Origin: Hwanghaeella sp.
Lineage (GTDB): Bacteria; Pseudomonadota; Alphaproteobacteria; UBA8366; Aestuariispiraceae
Assembly: GCA_028282025.1 (NCBI GenBank)
Contig: JANQIT010000173.1
Span: 1-33,303 of the forward strand
Length of the DNA stretch: 33,303 nt
Reading direction: 5' to 3'
The first letter of the stretch is position 1. Every line of letters starts with the position of its first letter. The notes below the pieces were generated by a model. It was not told the origin of the DNA. It ran no database searches and saw only the letters and a program-made list of their open reading frames with translations. A program made the translations under genes and the position numbers. Shown here in pieces: positions 7,993-17,342 of this stretch.

Positions 7993-9024
7993 TTAGCGCT
8001 GCCGACTCCGGGCGGCGGTGGCGGCGATCTGATACAGGTGTCGCTCGCACAGGATCCAACCCGGTGTTCCGCTGGATTTCAGGTCAGTCTCCAGCACCTC
8101 CAGCTTGGCCAATTGCCCAGCAATGCCCGCCCGCGGCCATAGACGTATCTGACGCTTGAATGCGTCGGCGACCTTGAAAAACACTTTCGGACGCAGTTTT
8201 CCCAGGGCGGTATCCAACGTGTCCCCCGCAGCGAGGGAAAGCTGCACATCCAGCAGCCGCATGAAATGAGAAATCAGCGCCCGGACCACGGCGATTTCGT
8301 TGAGATCCTGTTCCCGCGCGCGTTCCAACTGCGGACCCAGCGCGGCGGTCTCGCCGCTGCAGGCAAGCTGTATCAACGCATCCGCGGCCGCGTCCCCTTC
8401 ACCGGAGACGACGGATTGAACCAGCTCTAGATCGATCCGCCCGCCGTCTCCGGCCGACAGGATCAGCTTGTCCATCTCGCTGCGGACAATGCCACGGCTG
8501 CCGTCGAGATTGTCGGACAGCCAATCCAGCGCATCGTTGTCGATGCGAAGGCCCGCTTCGGACACCATCGCGGAAAACAGCGCCTCGCGGTCCCGGACGC
8601 CGTCCTCATAACACGGCACCGCCGCCGCGGCGTCCGCTGCTTCAACCGCTTTCACCAGACTGCCGGTCCGTTTCAAGTCCTTCCCTTCGATCAGGACCAT
8701 GGCGTCGCCCGGCAAATCGGCGAGAAAACTCTTCACCGCAGTCGATACCCGGTCGCCCGCGTCGGTGATGCGCACGATGCGGCGTCCGCCCATCAGGGAT
8801 TGGGCCGCGGCGGCGTCCGCCAGCAGGGCGGGGTCCGATGCGATCTGGTCGGCTGTAAACGTATCCGTCCGAAACGGGTCGGCAGGCTCCACGCCATAGG
8901 TCTTATGGAGATGTTTTATCCGTTCGGAAACGAGCGTCGAATCCCCGCCATAGACCAGGATGCAGCGGACCGCCGCGTCCGGCGACTTCAGAAAACCGGC
9001 GATTTGGCGGGGCTGGAGACGCAT
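7993..9024 (-). CDS. holA: DNA polymerase III delta subunit (clamp loader)
   Basis: HolA is the wrench subunit of the clamp loader that opens the beta sliding clamp. The 343-residue protein matches the family length and gene order. It begins MRLQPRQIAGFLKSP and continues with the modified P-loop region (CILVYGGDSTLVSERI), the beta-clamp interaction area around AAAAQSLMGGRRIVRI, the DAMVLIEGKDLKRTGSLVKA strand-helix and the conserved DNLDGSRGIVRSEMDKLILSAG segment. The start at 9024 was chosen because it lies 4 bases after the lptE stop with a GGAAGG-type ribosome binding site in the end of lptE; an open frame to 9204 has no family support. Last gene of the DUF3576-leuS-lptE-holA unit. Confidence 0.93.
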   Translation of the reverse strand: MRLQPRQIAGFLKSPDAAVRCILVYGGDSTLVSERIKHLHKTYGVEPADPFRTDTFTADQIASDPALLADAAAAQSLMGGRRIVRITDAGDRVSTAVKSFLADLPGDAMVLIEGKDLKRTGSLVKAVEAADAAAAVPCYEDGVRDREALFSAMVSEAGLRIDNDALDWLSDNLDGSRGIVRSEMDKLILSAGDGGRIDLELVQSVVSGEGDAAADALIQLACSGETAALGPQLERAREQDLNEIAVVRALISHFMRLLDVQLSLAAGDTLDTALGKLRPKVFFKVADAFKRQIRLWPRAGIAGQLAKLEVLETDLKSSGTPGWILCERHLYQIAATAARSRQR

Positions 9025-9028
9025 GCGG

Positions 9029-9532
9029 TCAGCCGCCTTCCAACCTGCGCAGAAAGGCGCCGATCCGGACCTTGGCTTCGTCGGCGATGTCCCGCAAGGA
9101 TCGCTCGGTCGCATTCTGCCGCGCGACCAGGGTTCCGTAGTCGGATTGTACGGTGCTGAAACTGCCGGCGCTGCGAGCGGTGAACTCGTGAGTGTTCTCG
9201 CCATAGGTCAGGCTAAACCCGGCGTTGACCACGATCCGCGACCGTGTGGTGGTGGAATCCTCGGCAACGCCGAGATCTTCTTCCACGACCGTCAAGCTTG
9301 TTACCAAAACGTAACGGCCCGATCCGTCCGGCTGAAACCGGTCGATCAGGTAGTTGCGCAGGATCTGCCCCTCGCGGTCTTCGATCAGGGCGATATTGAC
9401 CCTGTTCAACGGGCTGTCCGGCGCCAGGATTGTGCCGGATTTGCTGCCGTAGAGCGGCTGAAACCCGCATGCGGCCAAAAGGCCCAGCAGAGCCAGCGCC
9501 GTTCCAACCAACCTGTAGCCCGCCGGTTTCAT
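9029..9532 (-). CDS. lptE: LPS-assembly lipoprotein LptE
   Basis: LptE is the outer-membrane lipoprotein that plugs the LptD barrel and helps insert lipopolysaccharide. The 167-residue precursor has a lipoprotein signal peptide with lipobox LAAC (Cys22), followed at once by GFQPLYG, the hallmark of alphaproteobacterial LptE. The mature part is the small alpha/beta LptE fold (RVNIALIEDREGQILRNYL, later SLTVVEEDLG). It lies 2 bases after the leuS stop and 4 bases before holA, which is the conserved leuS-lptE-holA arrangement. Homologs diverge strongly, so context carries part of the call. It also implies that the cell makes LPS. Confidence 0.92.
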   Translation of the reverse strand: MKPAGYRLVGTALALLGLLAACGFQPLYGSKSGTILAPDSPLNRVNIALIEDREGQILRNYLIDRFQPDGSGRYVLVTSLTVVEEDLGVAEDSTTTRSRIVVNAGFSLTYGENTHEFTARSAGSFSTVQSDYGTLVARQNATERSLRDIADEAKVRIGAFLRRLEGG

Positions 9533-9534
9533 CC

Positions 9535-12117
9535 TTAGACCACGATATTGACGATACGGTTGGGAACGACGATGACCTTGCGGGCTTCCTTTTCGCCCAT
9601 GGCCCGCTGAACGTTTTCATTCTCCAGCGCGGCGGTTCTGGCTTCGTCTTCCGCGGCATCGCGGTTCAGGTCGATCTTAGCCCGCAGCTTACCGTTCACC
9701 TGCACCGCGACGGTGACCATATCGTCGACGATCAGCGCCGGGTCGGCGACCGGCCAGTCCTGGCGCGCCAGCAAGGTGGTCTCGCCCAACCGCGCCCACA
9801 GTTCTTCCGCCAGATGCGGGGTCACAGGGCTCAACAGACGGACCAGGAAGTCCAACGCCTCGCGGTAGGCCCAACGCCCGTCGAGGCCCTCCGCCTTGGC
9901 GTCCGCCAGGGTGTTGGACAGTTCGCGGATCCGGGCGACCGCCTTGTTGAAGTGAAAACGCTCCAGATCCCCGGTGACGCCGTGGACCGCCTTGTGCGCG
10001 GCCTTGCGAAGTTCCAGGGCCTTGTCGCCGAAAGCATCCGGCTTGTCCGCCGTAAGATCGGGCATCTCTTCGCCCGCCGCCCCGGCGATAAGACGCCAGA
10101 CACGGTTCAGGAAACGCCAGGCGCCCTCCACCCCGGACTCGGTCCATTCCAGGTCGCGGTCAGGGGGGCTGTCGGACAGCATGAACAGGCGTGCCGTATC
10201 GGCGCCATAGGTCTGGACGATATGTTCGGGGTCCACGACATTCTTCTTGGACTTGCTCATTTTTTCCGAACGCCCGATACGTACCAGCTGGTCCGATCCG
10301 ATCATGAACGCAGTGTCCGCTCCGCGTTTCTCAATGTCGTTCGGCGCAACCCAGCGTCCGTCCCCGTCGCGATAGGTCTCATGACAGACCATGCCCTGGG
10401 TGAACAGACCGTCGAAGGGTTCGCTCAGATCCAGATAGCCGCACTCGGAAAGCGCTCTCGTGAAGAACCGGGAATAGAGCAGGTGCAACACCGCATGTTC
10501 GATCCCGCCGACATACTGATCGACGGGCAGCCAATAATCGACCGCGGCCCGGTCGAACGCCGCACCGGCGTTTTTCGGATCGCAGAACCGGGCGAAATAC
10601 CATGAGGATTCGAAGAAGGTATCGAACGTGTCCGTCTCACGCACAGCCGGACCGCCGCAGGAGGGACAGGCGGTGTGTTTCCAGGTCGGATGGTGATCCA
10701 GCGGATTGCCCGGCTGATCGAAGGAGACGTCCTCGGGCAGCTGCACCGGCAGGTCCTCGTCCGGGACGGGGACATCGCCGCATTTCTCACAGCGCACCAT
10801 TGGGATCGGACAACCCCAATACCGCTGGCGCGAAACCCCCCAGTCGCGCAGGCGATAGGTAACGGTTCCCTCGCCGGCGCTGACGGATTCCAGCTTTTCG
10901 ATCACGCTGCCTTTGGCGTCGTCGACGGCGAGACCGTTCAGAAACTCGGAATTGATGATCGTTCCTTCGCCGGTGAAGGCTTCGGACCCGATTTCGAACG
11001 TGGCTGCGTCCGCTCCCTTGGGCAGGACGACGGGCGTAACGGACAGGCCGTACTTTCGCGCGAAATCCAGATCGCGCTGGTCGTGCGCCGGACAGCCGAA
11101 AATCGCGCCGGTGCCGTATTCCATCAGCACGAAATTCGCCGCATAGACGGGCAGTTCCCAGTCGGGGTCCAGCGGATGCGCCACGCGCAAGCCTGTATCG
11201 ATCCCTTTCTTCTCCGCCTTTTCAATGGCTTCTTCACTGGTTCCCATGCGGTTGCATTCGGCGACGAACGCGGCCAGATCGGCATTGTTCTCGGCCAGTT
11301 CCGCGATCAGCGGATGGTTCGCCGCCAGTGCGCAAAAGGACGCCCCATACAGCGTGTCGGGGCGGGTGGTGAAGACCCGTATCGACTCGTCCCGTCCGGC
11401 CAGCTTGAAGTCGACATAGGCGCCTTCCGACCGGTTGATCCAATTGGTCTGCATCAGCCGAACTTTGTCGGGCCAGCGTTCCAGGTCCCCGATCGCGGAC
11501 AGCAGATCCTCCGCATAGGCGGTAATCTTCAGGAACCACTGGGACAGCTTGCGCTTCTCGACCAGCGCACCGGACCGCCAGCCGCGGCCGTCGATCACCT
11601 GTTCGTTCGCCAGGACGGTATTCTCCACCGGATCCCAGTTCACCCAGGACTCCTTTCGGTAGGCCAGGCCCGCCTTCACGAAATCCAGGAACATTTTCTG
11701 TTCGTGCTTGTAGTAATCGGGCTCGCAGGTGGAAATCTCGCGGTCCCAATCCAGCGACAGGCCCAGCGTTTTCAACTGCGCCTTCATGGTCGCGATGTTC
11801 TCGCGGGTCCATTTGGCCGGATGCACATTGTTCTCGATGGCCGCATTCTCGGCCGGCAGGCCGAAGGCGTCCCATCCCATCGGGTGCAGAACGTTGAAAC
11901 CGCGCGCCCGGCGATAGCGCGCCACCACATCTCCCAGTGTGTAGTTTCGGACGTGCCCCATATGGATCCGCCCCGACGGATAAGGGAACATTTCTAAAAC
12001 GTAATATTTGGGCAGAGAATAGTCGTTGCTGGGTGCGTAGCTACGGTCGGCATCCCAGGCATCCCGCCACTTCTTCTCGACTTCCAAGAAGTTATAGCGT
12101 TCCAATTCGGTACTCAT
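9535..12117 (-). CDS. leuS: Leucyl-tRNA synthetase
   Basis: Class I aminoacyl-tRNA synthetase charging tRNA-Leu. The 860-residue length is typical. The HMGH signature is at 52-55 and KMSKS at 619-623. The CP1 editing domain contains the threonine-rich [12 protein letters not shown] motif and the [10 protein letters not shown] segment with the aspartate that binds the mischarged amino acid. A zinc-knuckle-like CEKCGD...CPSCGG region is present before the catalytic-core return (ESSWYFARF, then [17 protein letters not shown]). The C-terminal anticodon-binding and LeuS-specific domains end the protein. Start 12117 is preceded by GAGGAA. Genes before and after are nearly contiguous, forming one unit. 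Confidence 0.99.
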   Translation of the reverse strand: MSTELERYNFLEVEKKWRDAWDADRSYAPSNDYSLPKYYVLEMFPYPSGRIHMGHVRNYTLGDVVARYRRARGFNVLHPMGWDAFGLPAENAAIENNVHPAKWTRENIATMKAQLKTLGLSLDWDREISTCEPDYYKHEQKMFLDFVKAGLAYRKESWVNWDPVENTVLANEQVIDGRGWRSGALVEKRKLSQWFLKITAYAEDLLSAIGDLERWPDKVRLMQTNWINRSEGAYVDFKLAGRDESIRVFTTRPDTLYGASFCALAANHPLIAELAENNADLAAFVAECNRMGTSEEAIEKAEKKGIDTGLRVAHPLDPDWELPVYAANFVLMEYGTGAIFGCPAHDQRDLDFARKYGLSVTPVVLPKGADAATFEIGSEAFTGEGTIINSEFLNGLAVDDAKGSVIEKLESVSAGEGTVTYRLRDWGVSRQRYWGCPIPMVRCEKCGDVPVPDEDLPVQLPEDVSFDQPGNPLDHHPTWKHTACPSCGGPAVRETDTFDTFFESSWYFARFCDPKNAGAAFDRAAVDYWLPVDQYVGGIEHAVLHLLYSRFFTRALSECGYLDLSEPFDGLFTQGMVCHETYRDGDGRWVAPNDIEKRGADTAFMIGSDQLVRIGRSEKMSKSKKNVVDPEHIVQTYGADTARLFMLSDSPPDRDLEWTESGVEGAWRFLNRVWRLIAGAAGEEMPDLTADKPDAFGDKALELRKAAHKAVHGVTGDLERFHFNKAVARIRELSNTLADAKAEGLDGRWAYREALDFLVRLLSPVTPHLAEELWARLGETTLLARQDWPVADPALIVDDMVTVAVQVNGKLRAKIDLNRDAAEDEARTAALENENVQRAMGEKEARKVIVVPNRIVNIVV

Positions 12118-12175
12118 GAATTGTTCCTCGCCATTTCTGGCTGTGTGCTTTTAGGTGAGAAGGACGCGCCGGACA

Positions 12176-12706
12176 CTACTGTGTCTGCGCAAGCGCCGCC
12201 ACCCGAAGTTCGCGGGCTCTGGCCAGGATCGCGTTTTCAAGCGACCGGACGGTTTCATTGGCGACCGCCGTGTCGTTCCAGGCGCCGGCCTGCGAACGGC
12301 GTTCCTGTTTGAAGACGGAAACGCGCAGCCCGTCCGCCCGCAACTGACGGCCGAGAATGAACACATTGAGCTTGAAGCGCGCGTTCGGGGTTTCCGGCGG
12401 CGAATACCAATCTGTCAGGATGACGCCGCCGAAGGGGTCCGCCTGGCTCAACGGGAAGAAGGAGATCGTGTCCAGCGAGGCGCGCCACAGGAAACTGTTC
12501 ACGCCAAGGGCCGAGCCGCCGCTATCGCCGCCGCCGCCCAGGTCCAGGGTCAGGCCGTCATTCCCGAAAATACTGCCGCCGCTGCGCCGGTCGCGCTCTT
12601 GCTGGTCCAGCTCTTCCTGCGTCGGTCCGGTGGACAGGCCGCAGGCCGCCAGCAAAGTGACGGTCAGCCCAAGGCAGATTGTACGGAACGCAGACGGAAA
12701 CGGCAT
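12176..12706 (-). CDS. DUF3576-family outer-membrane lipoprotein
   Basis: A 176-residue lipoprotein precursor with a hydrophobic signal and lipobox LLAAC (Cys near residue 22), a polar Gly/Ser-rich linker (NDGLTLDLGGGGDSGGSALG) and a conserved globular part beginning VNSFLWRASLDTISFFPLSQADPFGGVILTDWY. This is the DUF3576 domain, widespread in Alphaproteobacteria and usually encoded next to leuS. Its function is not known; co-transcription with leuS, lptE and holA and the lipid anchor suggest an envelope role, possibly connected with LPS or outer-membrane assembly. It is separated from leuS by 58 bases. The family call is from motif recognition and context. Confidence 0.85.
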   Translation of the reverse strand: MPFPSAFRTICLGLTVTLLAACGLSTGPTQEELDQQERDRRSGGSIFGNDGLTLDLGGGGDSGGSALGVNSFLWRASLDTISFFPLSQADPFGGVILTDWYSPPETPNARFKLNVFILGRQLRADGLRVSVFKQERRSQAGAWNDTAVANETVRSLENAILARARELRVAALAQTQ

Positions 12707-12784
12707 TGCTCACTCGGTGTCTACTGGGAACGGATACGACCCTTCCCTAGCAAGATTGCCCGGTCATAGAAAGCCACAAAAGAA

Positions 12785-12811
12785 CAGGGGCCGCCCAATG
12801 GGCGGCCCCTG
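12785..12811 (-). terminator. Intrinsic terminator of the porin gene
   Basis: A perfect 12-bp stem (12785-12796 with 12800-12811, core GGGGCCGCCC) and a 3-base loop, followed on the - strand by a T-rich tract (TTCTTTTG). It starts 22 bases after the porin stop, separating porin mRNA from the DUF3576-leuS unit. Confidence 0.88.
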
Positions 12812-12833
12812 CCAACGTCACGATCAGACTGTA

Positions 12834-13961
12834 TTAGAACTGAACGCGGGTACCGACGATGACGACCGTGGAGTCGCCGTCAGCCGTGGCCGCATTCTGG
12901 TCCGTGCTGTCGATGTGGTAACCGTTGATGCGAGCCGACAGGCCTTCCGCGACCTGGTAGTTGATACCAGCGTGGAAGATGTCGGTTTCGATTTCGTTCG
13001 CACCGGTCAGGTTTTCGTCAACCGACTGGTAGGAAGCGGAGATGCCGCCCGGGCCGAAGCTGTAGGCCGCGCCAACTGCCCAGCCGCTACCGGCGTCGCA
13101 GTTGTTCACACCGCCCGCGCAACCGCTTTCGTCGTTGTCGACGTAGTCAGCAGCGAAGGAGAAGCCGGCAACCGAGACCGACGCACCAACACGCCAGGAC
13201 TCGATGTCCTCGTTGGCGATCGCCGCGGTAGCAGCGTTGTTCGACTCAGCGAAGCCGTAGGAACCACCGACGGTGACGCCAACGCCGCTGAAGTCGGTGC
13301 TGAAGCGAGCGGCCAACTCAACGTTGTTCGCACCGCCGCCGTCTTCCGCGAAGTCAGAGCGGGTGTCGTCGGCTGCTTCCGGCGCGAAGCTGACGCCGGC
13401 GCTGAAACCACCGAAGGACGGGGTCACGTAGCCGAGTTTCGCGGAGTCACCGGCGTAGTGAGCCGGATCCATGTAGTACGCGATGCCCGTGCTGGCGCCC
13501 GTGATGTTCATGGAGGTTTCGGCGCGGTTCGCACCGTTGCCGTCCGTACCCCAAGCACCGACCTGGATGCCGTTCGAATCCGGAACCAGAAGACCGTCAA
13601 CACCGTCTTCGGAACCGACGAACAGACGGCCCCAGCCGCCACGGAAGTCGATCCAGGCTTCGTCGAACGCGCCGGCGGCGGCGTCGACGCCCATGGCGCG
13701 CCACTGGATGTTGGCGCCATACTCAAGACCGTTGTCGGCCGTGCCGCGCGCGTCCCAGACCAGTTCGGACTGCTGTTCGTTGGCGGTCAGGACGTGACCG
13801 TCGGTGCCGCCGACCGGGCGGTTTTCGTTGTCAACGAAGATGTATTCGTACGACAGGTTACCGGAGAAGGTCATCACCGGCGCTTCAGCCGCGTTGGCTG
13901 CGCCAGCAGCCACCACGGACGCACCGATCAGCGCGGACGTGGCAAGAAGCGTCTTTTTCAT
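12834..13961 (-). CDS. Outer-membrane porin (Gram-negative porin family)
   Basis: A 375-residue precursor of a 16-stranded-type general porin forming a diffusion channel in the outer membrane. It has a clear Sec signal peptide (MKKTLLATSALIGASVVAAGAANA, cut near residue 24), then AEAPVMTFSGNLSYEY, alternating amphipathic strands rich in Gly/Tyr/Phe, acidic loops (for example DNDESGCAGGVNNCDAG), and a C-terminal aromatic residue (GTRVQF) that is the BAM recognition signal. A strong GGAGG lies 8 bases before the ATG and a strong terminator follows, as expected for a highly expressed single gene. Two cysteines in one surface-loop segment are unusual for a porin and could form a disulfide. Substrate preference cannot be read from the sequence. 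Confidence 0.92.
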   Translation of the reverse strand: MKKTLLATSALIGASVVAAGAANAAEAPVMTFSGNLSYEYIFVDNENRPVGGTDGHVLTANEQQSELVWDARGTADNGLEYGANIQWRAMGVDAAAGAFDEAWIDFRGGWGRLFVGSEDGVDGLLVPDSNGIQVGAWGTDGNGANRAETSMNITGASTGIAYYMDPAHYAGDSAKLGYVTPSFGGFSAGVSFAPEAADDTRSDFAEDGGGANNVELAARFSTDFSGVGVTVGGSYGFAESNNAATAAIANEDIESWRVGASVSVAGFSFAADYVDNDESGCAGGVNNCDAGSGWAVGAAYSFGPGGISASYQSVDENLTGANEIETDIFHAGINYQVAEGLSARINGYHIDSTDQNAATADGDSTVVIVGTRVQF

Positions 13962-14197
13962 AAGTTAATCCTCCAATTAAGCCCCAGCCAGCCTCTATAG
14001 CCGATGGGGGTTTTCCCTCAAAACGACCCTGGCCCTACCCAGCAGAGGCTAGCACATAGGAAATGCCCAGGCGTCTGAGAGGATAAAACAGACTGTTGCC
14101 GACGACCGCAATTGAAAAGACGGGCGTTTCTGCAAATAGCGCAGGGTTGTGACAAGAATGCAACAAGGGCCCGAAGCTATTGATATTAAGTCTATAA

Positions 14198-15391
14198 CTA
14201 GGATTTGGCCGGGCGCAAAATCCCCATACGGCAGACTTCGATGACGGTCTCGTTCAGGGTCATGGCCGATTGCTCGGCGAATGCGTCCAGAAGTTGGTCG
14301 ATTGTGAAACGTTTCCTGTCCACCATCCACTTCACGATCACGCCGCGGTCGCCCGGTATCGGCACCACGCCTTTCGGGCCGAAAAGACCGAGCCCGTTGC
14401 GGAACGCCGCCACATTGTAGTCCGGCCCCGTCAGCTCATAGGCCTGGTCCTGGCCGGTGGCCGGAATGCTTACGCCGCCGCGCCGATAGTGGAAGTTGCG
14501 CTGAAAATCCTCGAACCGCGTCAGGAACTCGTCGCTTTCAGCGATCCGGCCCAGCTCCGCCGCCAGCGCCTTAACATGCCGTTTCAGCGCGTCCCGTCCC
14601 GCATCCGGTCTGGGGAAATTTGTTCGATACAGTTCCGACCCGACGACCATGTCGGTCATCGCGCCGATGAAGTCCAAACCGATGACGCCTGTTGCGCCGA
14701 AAGCGATGTGGATGGTCCCCTCGCTGGAGGCGAGCGCGTCATGGAACTGCCCGCGCGGGAGATACAGAAGATCCCCGGGGGTCAGGGTGATTTCTTCCAG
14801 AATGTCGCCCCGGTTCGCTTCCTGGTAGGATTCATCGAGACCGAAAGAGGCGTGCCGGATCGGATGCGGCATGCGGTTCTTGTATACCCGCCAGGTTTTC
14901 TCGCCGACCAGATGGACGGCGAAAACGTCGTGGGTGTCGAAATGGCTGGTGAAGGCCTGCCGCTGTTTCCAGGAGTAATAGAGGTTGGCCTGCGCCTTGA
15001 CGTTCAGTCCCTGTTCCAGAATTTCGGCGATCCTGGCGACGTCCGGCGTGAGAGAGTCGATATCGTTCGCCACCAGGGAGGCGCCGAGGCGCAGCTGGTC
15101 CATGACTTTCCCGGCGTCCGGCTGCAGAACCTCCACACCGTCCCGGTTCTTGGCGTTCGTACAATAGGCCTGCGGCGGAATGCGTTGCCGGTCGATGGCC
15201 AGTTCCAGGGAAGAAGACGACCAGATTGCCGTCATGTTCAGCAGACGTTCCAGGATCTTGAAATCCATGACCCCTTCGAACTTCTTCGGATCGCCCGGGA
15301 TGTGCAGCGGGCGCTTGTCGAGGTATTTGCCAAGAAATTCTTCGGCCGAGACCGGCGCAAGCAGGTCGTCCAGATTTCGCATGTTCAACAT
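14198..15391 (-). CDS. JmjC/cupin-4 family Fe(II)/2-oxoglutarate-dependent oxygenase
   Basis: The 397-residue protein has the cupin (JmjC) core of ribosomal-oxygenase-like hydroxylases: an N-terminal DKRPLHIPG segment, the iron ligands H150 and D152 in SHFDTHDVFAVHLVGEKTWRVY with a basic residue K165, and the distal His H217 in LPRGQFHDAL. Such enzymes hydroxylate protein side chains using oxygen and 2-oxoglutarate; the family includes YcfD/RoxA, which acts on ribosomal protein uL16, but the substrate here is unknown. The C-terminal winged-helix-like part ends RMGILRPAKS. ATG 15391 overlaps the stop of the upstream sulfotransferase by 7 bases; ATG 15382 is an alternative start. It is predicted to be cytosolic (no signal peptide). 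The pairing with a sulfotransferase suggests a shared protein-modification role, which is inference. Confidence 0.88.
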   Translation of the reverse strand: MLNMRNLDDLLAPVSAEEFLGKYLDKRPLHIPGDPKKFEGVMDFKILERLLNMTAIWSSSSLELAIDRQRIPPQAYCTNAKNRDGVEVLQPDAGKVMDQLRLGASLVANDIDSLTPDVARIAEILEQGLNVKAQANLYYSWKQRQAFTSHFDTHDVFAVHLVGEKTWRVYKNRMPHPIRHASFGLDESYQEANRGDILEEITLTPGDLLYLPRGQFHDALASSEGTIHIAFGATGVIGLDFIGAMTDMVVGSELYRTNFPRPDAGRDALKRHVKALAAELGRIAESDEFLTRFEDFQRNFHYRRGGVSIPATGQDQAYELTGPDYNVAAFRNGLGLFGPKGVVPIPGDRGVIVKWMVDRKRFTIDQLLDAFAEQSAMTLNETVIEVCRMGILRPAKS

Positions 15392-17241
15392 GGCTGAGCA
15401 TCTTCGTTCATCGGTTCTTCCCATGCCCCCGACGCATCGCCCAAGGCGTCGATCAGGGGCGTCAAATGCCGTTCGTACCGCCGCCAGCGTTCGACGGCCG
15501 TCTTATAGATCGGCTGGCGGACCTGCAAAGCGCTCGCGGTTTTTACCGCCCGCTTCGTTTCGTAAAACCGGTCCTGGTCTTCTTCCCAGTCGAGGTCAAG
15601 CCGCTCCAGCACCCGGATTGTCGTGCCGCGCGGGTCCGCGACCAGCGCTTCGTAGTTGACCGCGATCAGGGACCGATCCCATCCGTGCCAGAACTCCATG
15701 ATCCGGCGATAGCAGCGATAATAGTGCGCGATCTGCGTCAGGTCGTGACCGAACTGAATGCTGGCCGAAAACTTCTGCATGAAGATCGACAGGCAGGTAT
15801 CCATGGGGTTTCGGCGGGTGTGCACGATCAGGGCGGAGGGAAAGAGGGTGCGGATCAGCCCGACATTGAGGAAATTGTCGGGTAATTTGTCGACCACGTG
15901 CGATGCATCGCCATACCTGCCCTGTATGTCCGCGAGATAGCGGCGGGCAAAGTTCTCAAGATCCTCCGCGCCCGCCCGACGCAGACCTTCCGTCCAGTGC
16001 CGTCCGCCGGCGTACAGATCGTCCACGATGGAGGGCATCGTCATCAACTCGCCGGCGCCGGCGATGGCGGAATGGGTCGAAAGGATCTGTTCCAGCAAGG
16101 AAGTGCCTGACCGCATCATGCCGACAACGAAGATCGGCCGGGTTTCCGCGCCGTATGCATGGGCCGGCGGCGTCGGTCCGCCGTCGAAAAAAGCGATGGT
16201 TCGGTCGATATTGCCGGCGTGCCGTTCCGCGTCATAGCCGACGCCGCCCGCGGCATAGGCTTCTTTCCAGGCGCGGTGCGCGGATGACCAGCAGGAGAAG
16301 GCTTCGTCATACCGGCCCAGCTTGTCATAGGCCCGGCCCAGCCGGTGGGCGACCTGCGGGCGTTCCGTCTCACCCCCGGCGTCCGCGGCGAGATCGACCG
16401 CGGATTGATACAGAACGCGCGCGCGCTCCGGGCCGTTCTCCCGGTCGGCAGCGGCGAGTTCCGCCAGTTCCAGAACCGGGGTGGGGCTCTTCGGATGCCT
16501 CTCTATCGCGGCTTTCAGAACCTGTTCCGCTTCCTCTCGTCTGCTCAGTTCGACCAGCGCGCCCGCATAATTGACATTGATATCCAGATTGCCCGGGTCC
16601 AGACGCAAAGCGGCGCGATAGGAGTCCAGCGCGCGTTCATGCTCGCCGGAAAACCGCAGCAGGTCCGCGTAGTGGCCGTGCAGCTCGGCGATATTGGACG
16701 CCAGCCGCAGCCCCGCCTCATACTGCCGCCGCGCCTGGGCCGTATTGCCGAGATCCGCATGCGCCTTGCCCAGATTGAGCCTTGCCGTGGCGAATTGCGG
16801 ATTCGCCTTCACCGCGCGGTCGTAAAAGGCCATCGCCTGGACGGTTTCGCCCAACCGCTGTTTTGCCAGGCCGATATTGTTCAGCGTAGCCGCATCTTCC
16901 GGCATCAGGGTCAGCACGTTGTTGAAGCACTTGACGGCTTCGGCATAGCGGCCCTCGTCCATCCGCACGATGCCCAAGCCGGACAGTGCGCCGACATTCT
17001 TGGGGTCCGCCTTGCGGCACTTTTCGAACCACCGGGCGGCGTCTTTGCGCGCGCCCTGCTGATGGGCGACGATGCCAAGCAGATAAAGCGCGTTCGGCTC
17101 CTTGGGTTGCAGCTTCAGGATGCCCTTCGCCGCCCGCGCCGCCTCGTCCAGGCGACCGGCCTGGTTCAGGCCGAAGGCGTTGCGAAGCATCGCTTCCAAA
17201 GAGAACTGTCCCGGATGTCGCATCGCCGCGTATCGACCCAT
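15385..17241 (-). CDS. Tetratricopeptide-repeat sulfotransferase
   Basis: A 618-residue two-part protein. Residues about 15-330 are TPR helices (repeats such as NNIGLAKQRLGETVQAMAFY and NPQFATARLNLGKAHADLG), a protein-binding scaffold. Residues about 367-600 form a sulfotransferase domain: 5'-phosphosulfate loop GMMRSGTSLLEQIL (374-387), KLPDNFLNVGLI (452-463), 3'-phosphate site HTRRNPMDTCLS (474-485) and RAVKTASALQVRQPIY near the C-terminus. It is expected to transfer sulfate from PAPS; the domain is related to tyrosylprotein sulfotransferases, so a protein or glycan acceptor is possible. ATG 17241 has AGGAG only 2 bases upstream; ATG 17223 is an alternative. The frame is open to 17580 but that part is not TPR-like. 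Its end overlaps the start of the 2OG oxygenase. Confidence 0.88.
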   Translation of the reverse strand: MGRYAAMRHPGQFSLEAMLRNAFGLNQAGRLDEAARAAKGILKLQPKEPNALYLLGIVAHQQGARKDAARWFEKCRKADPKNVGALSGLGIVRMDEGRYAEAVKCFNNVLTLMPEDAATLNNIGLAKQRLGETVQAMAFYDRAVKANPQFATARLNLGKAHADLGNTAQARRQYEAGLRLASNIAELHGHYADLLRFSGEHERALDSYRAALRLDPGNLDINVNYAGALVELSRREEAEQVLKAAIERHPKSPTPVLELAELAAADRENGPERARVLYQSAVDLAADAGGETERPQVAHRLGRAYDKLGRYDEAFSCWSSAHRAWKEAYAAGGVGYDAERHAGNIDRTIAFFDGGPTPPAHAYGAETRPIFVVGMMRSGTSLLEQILSTHSAIAGAGELMTMPSIVDDLYAGGRHWTEGLRRAGAEDLENFARRYLADIQGRYGDASHVVDKLPDNFLNVGLIRTLFPSALIVHTRRNPMDTCLSIFMQKFSASIQFGHDLTQIAHYYRCYRRIMEFWHGWDRSLIAVNYEALVADPRGTTIRVLERLDLDWEEDQDRFYETKRAVKTASALQVRQPIYKTAVERWRRYERHLTPLIDALGDASGAWEEPMNEDAQPC

Positions 17242-17342
17242 CGCTCCTGGGAATCGCCTGCCGGCCAGGTGTCGGACCGTAGACGGGAATCGGCCCTTGC
17301 GCGCCCGGGCCGGGTTTGTGACACATAGGGCGATTACACCCG

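Noticed and set aside
10675..11997. 440-codon open frame on the + strand
   Set aside because: It runs antisense through leuS; the encoded sequence is low in recognisable motifs and follows from the high GC content.
12357..14000. 547-codon open frame on the + strand
   Set aside because: Antisense to the porin and the DUF3576 lipoprotein; it has no known domain and crosses the porin terminator.
14306..14315. GAAACGTTTC palindrome as a fourth parS
   Set aside because: It lacks the TGTTTCACGTGAAACA order and centre; it is a chance 10-bp palindrome in the oxygenase gene.
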